A stretch of DNA of 52,528 nt from JAGVPT01 sp035505655. Lineage in GTDB: Bacteria > Bacteroidota > Ignavibacteria > UBA10030 > UBA8401. A model generated the notes under the pieces. That model was not told the DNA's origin. It made no database searches and saw only the letters and a program-made list of their open reading frames with translations. Of the stretch, positions 8,209 through 16,668 are shown piece by piece. The DNA lies in NCBI GenBank assembly GCA_035505655.1, contig DATJQP010000129.1:1-52528 (forward strand). Direction: 5' to 3'. Numbering within the stretch: the first letter of the stretch is position 1; each line of letters starts with the position of its first letter. Made by a program: the position numbers and the translations under genes.

Positions 8209-10467
8209 TCATGAAAGCCCGGCTCCCTCCATCATCCTCGAAATGGAATTGAGATACCCATCCGCGGCATGATTCCTGGACAGAAGGTTTTTGCCCTCCA
8301 CCCTTAGCACCGCATCTGGTGTCACGACGCCGATCTTCTGGGCGGGCACCCTCATCGCCTGAGCGAGCTCGTATATCCGGTTTCGATTGCCGGCCGGGGC
8401 CGAGATAACAATCCTTCCTTGTTCCTCTCCGAACAGAAGGAAATCTCCCCGTACGACTGGCATTCCACGAAGAGAGATATCGCAGCCGATATCTTTGTGC
8501 TCCGCGAAGATCAATGATTCAGCAAGATTCACCCCCAGGCCGCCCTCGGAAATATCGTGTGCTGAGTTTATTAAGCCGCTTCTGATAAGGCTCAGGCAAC
8601 ACTCGTGGAGCCGTTTCTCCTCTTCAATGTCGAAGCACGGTGCGTCGTTGCCTTGCATGTGGAAGATTTCGGAAAGGTATTCGCTCGCGTTGACGTCTCC
8701 CCGGGGCGCACCGAGGAGAATGATCTCATCTCCAACTTCCTTGAAGCCGATCGTTGTAACATGTTCTTGTCTCTCGACTAACCCGACGACACCTATGACC
8801 GGCGTCGGATAGATAGAACCCTGAGGGTTCTCGTTGTAGAAACTGACATTTCCCCCCGTCACCGGAAGATCCAGGGCGCGGCAAGCCGATCCTATCCCGG
8901 CTACAGCCTCTTTGAACATCCAGTATGATTCCGGCTTGTAAGGGTTCCCGAAGTTCAGACAGTTCGTTATCCCTAACGGTGTTGCGCCCGAACAGACAAC
9001 ATTCCTGGCACATTCAGCTACGGCAATTTGTGCTCCCACTTTTGGATTGAGGAACACGTAACGGGCGTTGCAGTCGGTCTTCATGGCCAGCATTTTCTCC
9101 GAGCCATCGATCCGGACGACAGAAGAATCCGAGGGCGGCCCAACCCTTGTTCCCGTCCTCACCATAGAGTCATACTGTTCGTATGCCCAACGTTTGCTTG
9201 CGATGTTCGCCGATGCCAGAAGTCGCTGAAGGATTTCTCCCAAGTCCTTTTGCTCAGGCAAACTAGCGAAATCATATGATCTTTTAGATCGAAGATAGGC
9301 GGGCTCCCTGACATCTCTCTTGTAGACGGGAGCTCCACCGCCCAGCACCAGCGTCTTCGCCGGCACTCTTGCCATCTCTTCTCCTCCCTTGGAAATCGAA
9401 ACAAATCCGTCCGATGTCACTTCTCCGACAACGACGGCGTGAAGATCCCACTTCTCGAAGATCTCCTTGATCCTGCCGACACAACCCCCCTTCGACACCA
9501 GAAGCATTCTCTCCTGGGATTCGGATAACATGATCTCGTACGCAGACATATCCTTTTCTCTTACGGGTATAAGATCGAGGTCAATCCGCATGCCGGCCTC
9601 CCCCTTGGCGCTCATTTCCGTCGTCGAACAGGTGATGCCCGCAGCTCCCATGTCCTGGACTCCCACGACGAGTCCTTCGTTGATCACTTCAAGAGTGGCT
9701 TCGAGGAGGAGCTTTTCAGTGAACGGATCACCCACCTGGACAGAAGGCCTTTTGCTCTCCGATTTCTCCGAGATCTCTTCAGAAGCGAAAGTAGCCCCGT
9801 GAATTCCATCCTTGCCGGTCGACGACCCAACGATCATCACCGAGTTCCCCTCTCCCTTTGCAACCGCCGAGGTGACCTTCGAATGTTCGACGATACCTAC
9901 GGCCATGGCATTGACCAGAGGATTGCCCTGATAACATTTGTCAAAGTAAATCTCTCCGGCCACGGTTGGCACGCCAAAGCTGTTCCCGTAGTCCCCGATC
10001 CCCTTCACGACCCCGCGGAAAAGGTGCCGCGCCTGAGGATCCGTCAGCTCACCGAACCGGAGAGAGTTCAGTGACGCGATCGGCCGTGCTCCCATCGTGA
10101 AAATGTCCCGCATGATTCCGCCCACCCCCGTGGCGGCTCCCTGGTACGGCTCGACGGCGGAGGGATGATTGTGGCTTTCGATCTTGAAGGCGACAGCAAG
10201 CCCATCGCCTATGTCAACCAGGCCAGCGTTCTCTTCCCCCGCACTGACCAATAGTCTCCCCCCTGATCTCGGAAGCGTCTTCAGGAGAGCAATCGAATTC
10301 TTGTAGCTGCAATGCTCACTCCACATGACGCTATAGATGCCAAGCTCCGTGAAGGTTGGCGTTCTCCCCAGAATCTCGAGGATCTGTCCGTACTCGTCTT
10401 CGGTGAGCCCGTGCTGTTTGGCGAGATCGAGCGTGACTGCAGGTTCGTGTGATATCGATTTTGTCAT
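8209..10467 (-). CDS. purL: Phosphoribosylformylglycinamidine synthase subunit PurL
   Basis: This is the small-type PurL (752 residues) that makes FGAM from FGAR and ATP in purine synthesis. It needs PurQ (glutaminase) and PurS, which are not in the window. Two tandem AIRS-like ATP-binding halves are visible, with the catalytic His motif MWSEHCSYKNS near the N terminus, ESHNHPSAVEP, and GGNVSFYNE in the second half. It is the last gene of the long minus operon that begins with the SDR gene, 15 bases after the biotin carrier gene. After its TGA stop the same frame stays open for 16 codons (see findings). Confidence 0.97.
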   Translation of the reverse strand: MTKSISHEPAVTLDLAKQHGLTEDEYGQILEILGRTPTFTELGIYSVMWSEHCSYKNSIALLKTLPRSGGRLLVSAGEENAGLVDIGDGLAVAFKIESHNHPSAVEPYQGAATGVGGIMRDIFTMGARPIASLNSLRFGELTDPQARHLFRGVVKGIGDYGNSFGVPTVAGEIYFDKCYQGNPLVNAMAVGIVEHSKVTSAVAKGEGNSVMIVGSSTGKDGIHGATFASEEISEKSESKRPSVQVGDPFTEKLLLEATLEVINEGLVVGVQDMGAAGITCSTTEMSAKGEAGMRIDLDLIPVREKDMSAYEIMLSESQERMLLVSKGGCVGRIKEIFEKWDLHAVVVGEVTSDGFVSISKGGEEMARVPAKTLVLGGGAPVYKRDVREPAYLRSKRSYDFASLPEQKDLGEILQRLLASANIASKRWAYEQYDSMVRTGTRVGPPSDSSVVRIDGSEKMLAMKTDCNARYVFLNPKVGAQIAVAECARNVVCSGATPLGITNCLNFGNPYKPESYWMFKEAVAGIGSACRALDLPVTGGNVSFYNENPQGSIYPTPVIGVVGLVERQEHVTTIGFKEVGDEIILLGAPRGDVNASEYLSEIFHMQGNDAPCFDIEEEKRLHECCLSLIRSGLINSAHDISEGGLGVNLAESLIFAEHKDIGCDISLRGMPVVRGDFLLFGEEQGRIVISAPAGNRNRIYELAQAMRVPAQKIGVVTPDAVLRVEGKNLLSRNHAADGYLNSISRMMEGAGLS

Positions 10468-10482
10468 GGACCGTGGACTAAC

Positions 10483-10974
10483 TTATTGAATTACAAGTAA
10501 TAGTTGACCTTTATCTACCGTCTGTTTTTCCTTGATAAGAATCCTGGCAACGGTTCCCTGCACCCGCGATCTGATTTCATTCTCCATCTTCATCGCCTCG
10601 AGGATCAACAGGCCATCGCCGGCGTTGACCGTTTCTCCCTCGGAGACTTCAAGCCGGACCACAAGACCCGGCATAGGTGCTTTCACTTCAGCCCCCACGC
10701 GGGCGTTCGGGGTTGCGTTTGTCCGTGCTCCCCTTTTTTCAGCAGACTCAACCTCGACGCGAAACAGGTCTCCTTTCAGGCGAACCTCATACGCCGACTC
10801 AACCTTCGCCACAGTGGCATCAAAAGATCTTCCAGAAAGGACCACGGAGACTCTGTTCGTCGAGATCCGCCGCACGTCGACCTCGACCGGCCTTCCATTG
10901 CACGTGATTCTTCCATCCTCGCCGAAATTCCAGATGTAGTCCTCTCCGCCAACCGTCGCTATGAGTTCCGTCAT
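10483..10974 (-). CDS. Biotin carboxyl carrier protein of an acyl-CoA carboxylase
   Basis: The 163 residues end in a biotinyl domain (about 93-163) with the biotinylation motif EAMKMEN, target Lys129. The first 80 residues form a small beta-rich domain like the linker region found between carboxylase and biotin domains of propionyl-CoA-type alpha subunits. It therefore looks like the detached C-terminal part of such an alpha subunit. It follows the biotin carboxylase gene by 3 bases, so the two should make one complex. The carboxyltransferase partner is not in the window, so the acyl-CoA substrate is unknown. Confidence 0.88.
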   Translation of the reverse strand: MTELIATVGGEDYIWNFGEDGRITCNGRPVEVDVRRISTNRVSVVLSGRSFDATVAKVESAYEVRLKGDLFRVEVESAEKRGARTNATPNARVGAEVKAPMPGLVVRLEVSEGETVNAGDGLLILEAMKMENEIRSRVQGTVARILIKEKQTVDKGQLLLVIQ

Positions 10975-10977
10975 GGG

Positions 10978-12477
10978 CTACTCATCCCACATCGTTTGTT
11001 TCCAGCGATTTGAATTCCGCGCGGCAGCAGACCCGGAGCCGACAGCGAGCAGCTCGTGAAGATAGCTTGATGCTGCAACAAAGGATGCGACTAATTCGAC
11101 TTCTCTGTCAAGACTTACGCGATTCGTCGAATAATATTTCTGGACGAAATCTATGTCGTAATTCCCTTCGATGAACGCAGGGTGCGATAGCGCAAAGTTG
11201 CAGAAAGGAATCGTCGTGGATACTCCAGATATCCTGTACTCGGAAAGCGCCCGCAACATCTTTCGGCGTGCCTCCTCCCGATCCGTCCCCCAGGCAACGA
11301 GCTTCGCGAGTAGGGGGTCGTAGAAACGCGAAACCACCGAGCCTCTCATGATTCCTGAGTCATTCCTGATCCCCCGGCCTTCGCTCGGCGCATACTCCTC
11401 GATCAGCCCCAGGGAAGGAAGGAAATCATTCGCGGGATCCTCGGCGTAGATCCTGCATTCGATTGCATGCCCGTTTGCTTTGATCTCTTCCTGAGAAATG
11501 GGCAGGCTCTTCCCTTCCGCGATTCTCAGCTGTGTTTTCACCAGGTCGAGGCCGTAGACGCATTCCGTCACCGGGTGTTCCACCTGGAGACGGGTATTCA
11601 TCTCGAGAAAGTAAAAGTTGTCGTTGGCAACCATGAATTCGATTGTCCCCGCGTTCGTGTATCCGCATGACCTCGCAGCCTCCACGGCCGCCCGTCCCAT
11701 TTGCTCACGCATCGCAGGACCGATGCGGGAGCCTGGGCACTCCTCGATCACCTTTTGGTGCCTCCGCTGGATGGAGCACTCTCTTTCCCCGAGATAAATC
11801 ACATTCCCCTGGTTGTCAGCGAGGATTTGTATCTCGATGTGACGCGGCGACTCGAGCAGCTTCTCGACATAGACATCGCCATTTCCAAATGCTTTCAGCG
11901 CCTCGGACTCCGCCTGACGAAGAGCTGAAAGGAGATCATCCTCCCGTTCCACCTTTCTCATCCCTTTTCCGCCTCCCCCATAAACTGCTTTGATCAGAAG
12001 TGGATAACCGACTGTCCGGGCTTGAGCTAGCAGGGTCCCTGTATCTTTTGCCATTGCGCTCATGCCTGGAACGACTGGAACCCCGGCGGAGTCCATGAGA
12101 CTCCGGGCGCCGGTCTTGCTTCCCATGGCTCTGATCGCTGACGCCGGAGGACCCACAAAAATAAAACCGGCCTCCGAGACCGCATCCGCAAAGTCTGCAT
12201 TCTCAGAGAGAAAGCCATAGCCAGGGTGGATCGCATCGGTATGTGTGCTCCGGGCCACGGCAATCAACTTGTCAGAGTTCAGGTAGGTATCCTTGGGAAG
12301 ATCGCCTTCAAGGGAATACGCCTCATCGGCATTGAGAACATGCGGAGCTGCGCGATCTGTGTCAGAATAGACTGCAACCGTCTGGATTCCCTCCTCCGAG
12401 GCAGAGCGGATGATCCTCAGAGCTATTTCGCCTCTGTTTGCAACGAGGAGCTTTCGGATTCTCCGGTCTCCTTTCAT
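10978..12477 (-). CDS. Biotin carboxylase subunit (acetyl/propionyl-CoA carboxylase type)
   Basis: The enzyme carboxylates biotin with ATP and bicarbonate. It shows the N-terminal VANRGEIALRIIR motif, the ATP-grasp glycine-rich loop (YGGGGKGMRKVE) and the EMNTRLQVEHPVTE motif with catalytic Glu and Arg, followed by the biotin carboxylase C domain. At 499 residues it is about 50 longer than E. coli AccC; the extra C-terminal part resembles the extension of propionyl-CoA carboxylase alpha chains. Its start overlaps the mutS2 stop by 4 bases (ATGA). Confidence 0.9.
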   Translation of the reverse strand: MKGDRRIRKLLVANRGEIALRIIRSASEEGIQTVAVYSDTDRAAPHVLNADEAYSLEGDLPKDTYLNSDKLIAVARSTHTDAIHPGYGFLSENADFADAVSEAGFIFVGPPASAIRAMGSKTGARSLMDSAGVPVVPGMSAMAKDTGTLLAQARTVGYPLLIKAVYGGGGKGMRKVEREDDLLSALRQAESEALKAFGNGDVYVEKLLESPRHIEIQILADNQGNVIYLGERECSIQRRHQKVIEECPGSRIGPAMREQMGRAAVEAARSCGYTNAGTIEFMVANDNFYFLEMNTRLQVEHPVTECVYGLDLVKTQLRIAEGKSLPISQEEIKANGHAIECRIYAEDPANDFLPSLGLIEEYAPSEGRGIRNDSGIMRGSVVSRFYDPLLAKLVAWGTDREEARRKMLRALSEYRISGVSTTIPFCNFALSHPAFIEGNYDIDFVQKYYSTNRVSLDREVELVASFVAASSYLHELLAVGSGSAAARNSNRWKQTMWDE

Positions 12478-14840
12478 TCTGCAAGCTCCACCACTGTGAC
12501 ACCAGCTCCACCTTCATTCCATTCTCCAAGCCGGTAGGATTTCACTCGAGAGTCGGAAGTAAGAAATGTGCCGACCTTTTTTTTCAGCGCGCCGGTTCCC
12601 TTTCCATGGATGATGTCAACTCGATGCAATCCAGCTAAGATTGCGCTGTCCAAAAACTTGTCTACGATAGCTAATGCCTCATCCCCATAGAGCCCGCGAA
12701 CGTCTACTTCTCGACTTGCCGACACTTCGACAATGGCGGCATGTGACGCTTGGGCGTTCTCAGGCGGGGTCGATACCGGCTCAATCTCCGCCACGTGCAG
12801 TCGCATTTTTATATTCCCCACGGCGATCTGAACTACGCCATTGTCGTCCGGGCCCTTGAGGAGTTTGCCGACCTGGCCGTTCGACCGTAGCCTAACTGTG
12901 CTCCCATCTGCATAGTGGCTCCCGGTGTGAGTGATGCCCGGCTTCTGGCTATCGATGCTCTTTTCGATCTCCCCTAGGTCGGACGCAAGCGCTTTGATTC
13001 CGGCCTTTGACTCGTTGATCGACTGCCTGTCAGCTTGCCGTTGTCGTATCTCCCTTACGGAGCGTTCGATCACCGAGTTCGCCCTGTCGAGGATCTCCCT
13101 GGCTTCCTCCACGGCATGCGCTTTGATCTGTGCGATCTCTTTCTTCAATGCATCGAGCTTGGTTTCATAACTTTGGGTCAACTCTTTTAATTTCAGACGC
13201 TCGGACTCGATCGATTCCAGTTTTGCGGAGAGGGTTTGAGAACGCGACTCCAAGTCAAGGATGAGTTTCTCAAGCCGCGACTTCTGTTCGCCTGTCATCC
13301 TCTCAGCTTCTGTAAGAAGGTCGGAGGGGAAGCCCAGTCTCCTGGCAATCTCAAGTGCATAGCTGCTTCCGGGGACGCCCATTCGAAACCGGTAAGTTGG
13401 GGTGAGGGATGACTGGTCGAACTCCATCGCACCGTTCTCCATCCTCTCGGCTTCGTGAGCAAATGCTTTCAGCGAGACCTGATGAGTAGTTGCGATCGTC
13501 AGTGCTCCGGCCCGCGTCAGACGACCCAGGATGGAAGCCGCAATCGCTCCACCTTCCGCAGGGTCGGTCCCAGCCCCGATCTCGTCGATCAAGACAAGGC
13601 TCCCCTCCCCCGCGCTTTCCAGAATGTTTTTCAGCCTCAGAATATGAGAACTGAATGTGCTGAGGTCATCCTCAATGGACTGATCATCCCCAATATCGAC
13701 GAACAGGTTCGAGAAGAAGGGAAATTCGGAATCGGGGGAGACCGGAACATGGATACCCGATTGGAGCATGAGGACCAGAAGCCCGACTGATTTCATGGCG
13801 ACACTTTTCCCTCCGGCGTTCGGGCCCGTGATGAGGAGAGTCGTAGTCTTCCCTCCTAACTCCAGGGTGAGAGGGATAACTTTCTCTCGCGGATGACGGA
13901 GCAAGAGCACCGGGTGTCTCCCCTCGACGATCTTGAGCGATCCGGATTCTTTGAGATGGGGTTTATTTCCTTTGATTTCAACAGAGTATTTGGCTTTTGC
14001 GTAAACAAAATCTAGATGCTCAATAACCTGAAGACTGGCAGTGACTTCGGGAGCGACTTCCCGCACTTGCGAAGTCAGCACTCTGAGAATCCGGTCAATT
14101 TCGCGCTGCTCTCTGAAATGGAGTTCACGGATTTCATTGTTGAGCGAGAGGGTCTCGACGGGCTCGACGAATACCGTCGATCCGCTGGCCGAAGAGCTGT
14201 GGACAAAACCGGGCACATTCTTCTTCTGCTCGACCTTGACCGGGATGACCATCCTCCCTTCCCGGGTGGTGATGATATCGTCCTGGGTCAATCCCTGATC
14301 CGAAACTTCACGAAGGATTCGTGAGAGTTGCTTACGAAGAGTGTCGTACATTGAGACGATGTCCGAACGAACGGCTTTCAATTCTTTGCTTGCGGAATCC
14401 TTCACTAAGCCGTTTTCATCAACGGCCTCTGCGATGTTATACTCAAGGACTTTATTGATGAAGATTCCGGCCGAGAGTGCCGCCAGCTCACGATAGAGGT
14501 CCTGACGTTTCAACAGGTAGGAACGTAAAAGCCTGGAGGATTGAAGCGTTGAGGCGACCTGGAGCAATTCGGGAGGGGTCAGGGCACTGTTTTCGGCAGC
14601 GGCGCGCTGGAGAGGTTCCCGGATATTCTTGATTCCATCGATGGGGAACGGGTCATCGCTCTCGATGAGGCGTTTCATTTCGCTGACGAGGTCTAGCTCG
14701 TGCGCGACATCCTGGAGGGAATCGAGGGGTACCCCATGCTCCGCGGCGTGTCTGCCGAGATCCGAGGAAGCGTAGGCCTGCAGCTTGTTGAGTATCTTTC
14801 TGAACTCAAGCTTCTCCGCTGCGGACCGAAACTCGATCAT
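12474..14840 (-). CDS. mutS2: MutS2-family ATPase/endonuclease
   Basis: The 788-residue protein has the MutS2 layout: MutS core and clamp (1-320), ATPase with Walker A GPNAGGKS (339-346) and Walker B VLIDEIGAGTDP, a long charged coiled coil (about 520-635), a small beta domain, and a C-terminal SMR nuclease domain (about 707-788) with VDVRG and HGKGTG. It lacks the mismatch-recognition domain of MutS1. MutS2 is known to limit recombination and, in Bacillus, to act on collided ribosomes. It overlaps cvpA upstream and biotin carboxylase downstream by 4 bases each. Confidence 0.96.
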   Translation of the reverse strand: MIEFRSAAEKLEFRKILNKLQAYASSDLGRHAAEHGVPLDSLQDVAHELDLVSEMKRLIESDDPFPIDGIKNIREPLQRAAAENSALTPPELLQVASTLQSSRLLRSYLLKRQDLYRELAALSAGIFINKVLEYNIAEAVDENGLVKDSASKELKAVRSDIVSMYDTLRKQLSRILREVSDQGLTQDDIITTREGRMVIPVKVEQKKNVPGFVHSSSASGSTVFVEPVETLSLNNEIRELHFREQREIDRILRVLTSQVREVAPEVTASLQVIEHLDFVYAKAKYSVEIKGNKPHLKESGSLKIVEGRHPVLLLRHPREKVIPLTLELGGKTTTLLITGPNAGGKSVAMKSVGLLVLMLQSGIHVPVSPDSEFPFFSNLFVDIGDDQSIEDDLSTFSSHILRLKNILESAGEGSLVLIDEIGAGTDPAEGGAIAASILGRLTRAGALTIATTHQVSLKAFAHEAERMENGAMEFDQSSLTPTYRFRMGVPGSSYALEIARRLGFPSDLLTEAERMTGEQKSRLEKLILDLESRSQTLSAKLESIESERLKLKELTQSYETKLDALKKEIAQIKAHAVEEAREILDRANSVIERSVREIRQRQADRQSINESKAGIKALASDLGEIEKSIDSQKPGITHTGSHYADGSTVRLRSNGQVGKLLKGPDDNGVVQIAVGNIKMRLHVAEIEPVSTPPENAQASHAAIVEVSASREVDVRGLYGDEALAIVDKFLDSAILAGLHRVDIIHGKGTGALKKKVGTFLTSDSRVKSYRLGEWNEGGAGVTVVELAE

Positions 14841-15385
14841 TGATGGCTGGGGTGTTGTTGGATGCTGGTCGCTTTCTTCCCTGCGCTGATGATTTCCTCG
14901 TAGAAGTCCGACGACTCGGGAAGAAAGGTATTGATGCTATCGAAGACCTGCGGTGCGAGATTTTTCAGGGGCAGGTAGAGGGCCGAGGAGGATTTCGTTT
15001 CCTGGGAGGGAAAGTGGAAATAGATGCTTGTGAAGATCAGGAGCATACTGATGATGATCCCCCCTTCCAAAAGTCCCACGATCACTCCTGCAAGCTTGTT
15101 CCAAAGCCCGTCGACGATCTTTTTGATGGCGACCTTGTAGACGATTGCCTGGATCAACATGATCCCGCCGACAATCGCAAGGAAGGCAAAAATTGTCGCC
15201 GGGCCTTCGCTCACTCCCATCGGCACGAAAATGCTCTCACCCGCGCTCGAAGCGTACTTCGTGGCGAGGATGAGCGAGAACGCCAGACAGACAAGGGCGA
15301 TAATTTTCTTGATGAACCCGCTTCTCCATCCAGCGAACATGAAAAGAGCGAGGATGACGAGCAGAATAGTATCGAACGTGCTCAT
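14837..15385 (-). CDS. CvpA-family inner-membrane protein
   Basis: The 182-residue protein has four hydrophobic segments in the first 125 residues (starting TILLVILALFMFAGWRSG), then a soluble tail. The pattern matches CvpA/colicin V production family proteins. They are often encoded beside mutS2, as here, and their molecular role is poorly defined. The gene overlaps yqeY upstream and mutS2 downstream by 4 bases each. Confidence 0.85.
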   Translation of the reverse strand: MSTFDTILLVILALFMFAGWRSGFIKKIIALVCLAFSLILATKYASSAGESIFVPMGVSEGPATIFAFLAIVGGIMLIQAIVYKVAIKKIVDGLWNKLAGVIVGLLEGGIIISMLLIFTSIYFHFPSQETKSSSALYLPLKNLAPQVFDSINTFLPESSDFYEEIISAGKKATSIQQHPSHQ

Positions 15386-15837
15386 GGGCTGCCTCCGAGG
15401 GCCTGCCGCACGAGCTCCGAAATCAGCGCAGAGTCAACTCTCCCCTTCAGCTCCTTCATTGCCAGCGGCATCACCTTGCCCATCTCTTTCACGGAAGCGG
15501 CACCCGATTCCTGAACGATCCGATCCACGATTGCCTTTGCTTCTTCACGAGTAAGCTGTTTCGGAAGATATCCGGCGATAATCTCGAGCTCTTTCGTCTC
15601 CTTCTCAGCAAGGTCATCCCTGCCGGCCAGCTTGAATTGCTCGATCGCCTCCTTTCTTTTTTTGGAGGCGGTCGCGAGGATTGAAAGTTCGTCGTCCCCG
15701 GTCATCTCACGTCCGAGTCCTTTCTTTTCGAATTCAAGGATCTGGGCGCGTATCATCCGGAGCGTTTCCAGCCGGAGCTTTTCGCCCTGCTTCATGGCCG
15801 CTTTCATGTCGTCGGTGATACGTTGCGTGAGACTCAT
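15382..15837 (-). CDS. yqeY: GatB/YqeY domain protein
   Basis: This 151-residue, mostly helical protein matches the YqeY family, related to the tail domain of GatB. Typical features are the N-terminal MSLTQRITDDMKAAMKQGEK, the middle KRKEAIEQF and AGYLPKQLT, and the C-terminal GKVMPLAMKELKGRVD. The tail domain of GatB binds tRNA; the free-standing protein's role is not known. It is the second gene of the operon, 21 bases after the SDR gene. Confidence 0.92.
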   Translation of the reverse strand: MSLTQRITDDMKAAMKQGEKLRLETLRMIRAQILEFEKKGLGREMTGDDELSILATASKKRKEAIEQFKLAGRDDLAEKETKELEIIAGYLPKQLTREEAKAIVDRIVQESGAASVKEMGKVMPLAMKELKGRVDSALISELVRQALGGSP

Positions 15838-15858
15838 GTCTGGTTTTCAGATAGTGAT

Positions 15859-16569
15859 TCAGATTTTCCCGTAGACCCGGAGCGTCACACCGTTGACCGC
15901 CGAGGCGGCCTCGGAAGCCAAGTACAGGATTACATCCGCGGCTTGCTCAAGGGGCACCCAGGTACGGATTTCTTCCTCCGATGCGGAAGACCGGTTTGCC
16001 TCCGTCAGGAGGACGCTCGGGGCAATCGCGTTGACGGTAATGTTCTTCCCCGACATCGCCTTCGCCTCCGCTCCCGCGATCGCGGTAAATGTTTCGATTG
16101 CCGCCTTCGAAACTCCATACGCCCCGCGTCCCGCGGAAGGTTCAAGTCCTGCCATCGCGGAAACATTGATGATGCGCCCGAAGCCCGATTTCGCCATCAG
16201 GGGAATCGCACGACGGGTGGACAGAAAGACGGTCTTCAAATTCAGGCCGAACATGAAGTCCCATTCCTTCTCGCTCAGGTCGGCGATATCCTTTTTCGGC
16301 ATGTATCCCCCCACCAGGTTGCAGAGAATATCCAGCGTTCCCTTCCGGTTGATCAGCTCGTCGAACACAGCCGAAACCTCCCGCTCCTTCGAAAGGTCCC
16401 CCCGGAGCGCAAGAACATCGGGAAAGTCCGATCCGAATCGGGCACGCTCCTCTTCGGAAAAATAGGTTACCGCCACCTCGGCTCCCTCCCGGAGAAAGAG
16501 CCGGACCACGGCACGTCCCAGCTCGCCGGTCCCTCCCGTAATAAGCGCCACTTTCCCTTTTACCTGCAT
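15859..16569 (-). CDS. Short-chain dehydrogenase/reductase (SDR)
   Basis: This classical SDR of 236 residues binds NAD(P) through TGGTGELG (11-18) and carries the catalytic Ser (NVSAMAG), YGVSK with Tyr and Lys, and the NNxG-like NLVGG. The closest shape is the FabG-like group, but the substrate cannot be assigned. It heads the minus operon SDR-yqeY-cvpA-mutS2-accC-bccP-purL. A strong promoter ends only 5 bases before its ATG, so it may be read from a leaderless mRNA (see findings). Confidence 0.85.
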   Translation of the reverse strand: MQVKGKVALITGGTGELGRAVVRLFLREGAEVAVTYFSEEERARFGSDFPDVLALRGDLSKEREVSAVFDELINRKGTLDILCNLVGGYMPKKDIADLSEKEWDFMFGLNLKTVFLSTRRAIPLMAKSGFGRIINVSAMAGLEPSAGRGAYGVSKAAIETFTAIAGAEAKAMSGKNITVNAIAPSVLLTEANRSSASEEEIRTWVPLEQAADVILYLASEAASAVNGVTLRVYGKI

Positions 16570-16574
16570 AATTA

Positions 16575-16603
16575 AATATATTATTCGTGCAGACGAAAAT
16601 CAA
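16575..16603 (-). promoter_or_regulatory. Sigma70-type promoter of the SDR-to-purL operon
   Basis: On the minus strand TTGATT (16598-16603) and TATATT (16575-16580) are spaced by 17 bases. Transcription should begin within a base or two of the SDR ATG at 16567-16569. The opposing bshC promoter starts 9 bases away. Confidence 0.6.
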
Positions 16604-16612
16604 TGAGGCAAA

Positions 16613-16641
16613 TTGATTCTGAGCACTATAGCGAGTATATT
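16613..16641 (+). promoter_or_regulatory. Sigma70-type promoter of bshC
   Basis: TTGATT (16613-16618) and TATATT (16636-16641) are spaced by 17 bases. Predicted transcription start is near 16648, downstream of the first in-frame ATG (16603), which decides for the second ATG (16669) as the bshC start. Confidence 0.6.
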
Positions 16642-16668
16642 AAATGCGACACCAATCACTGCCTGACA

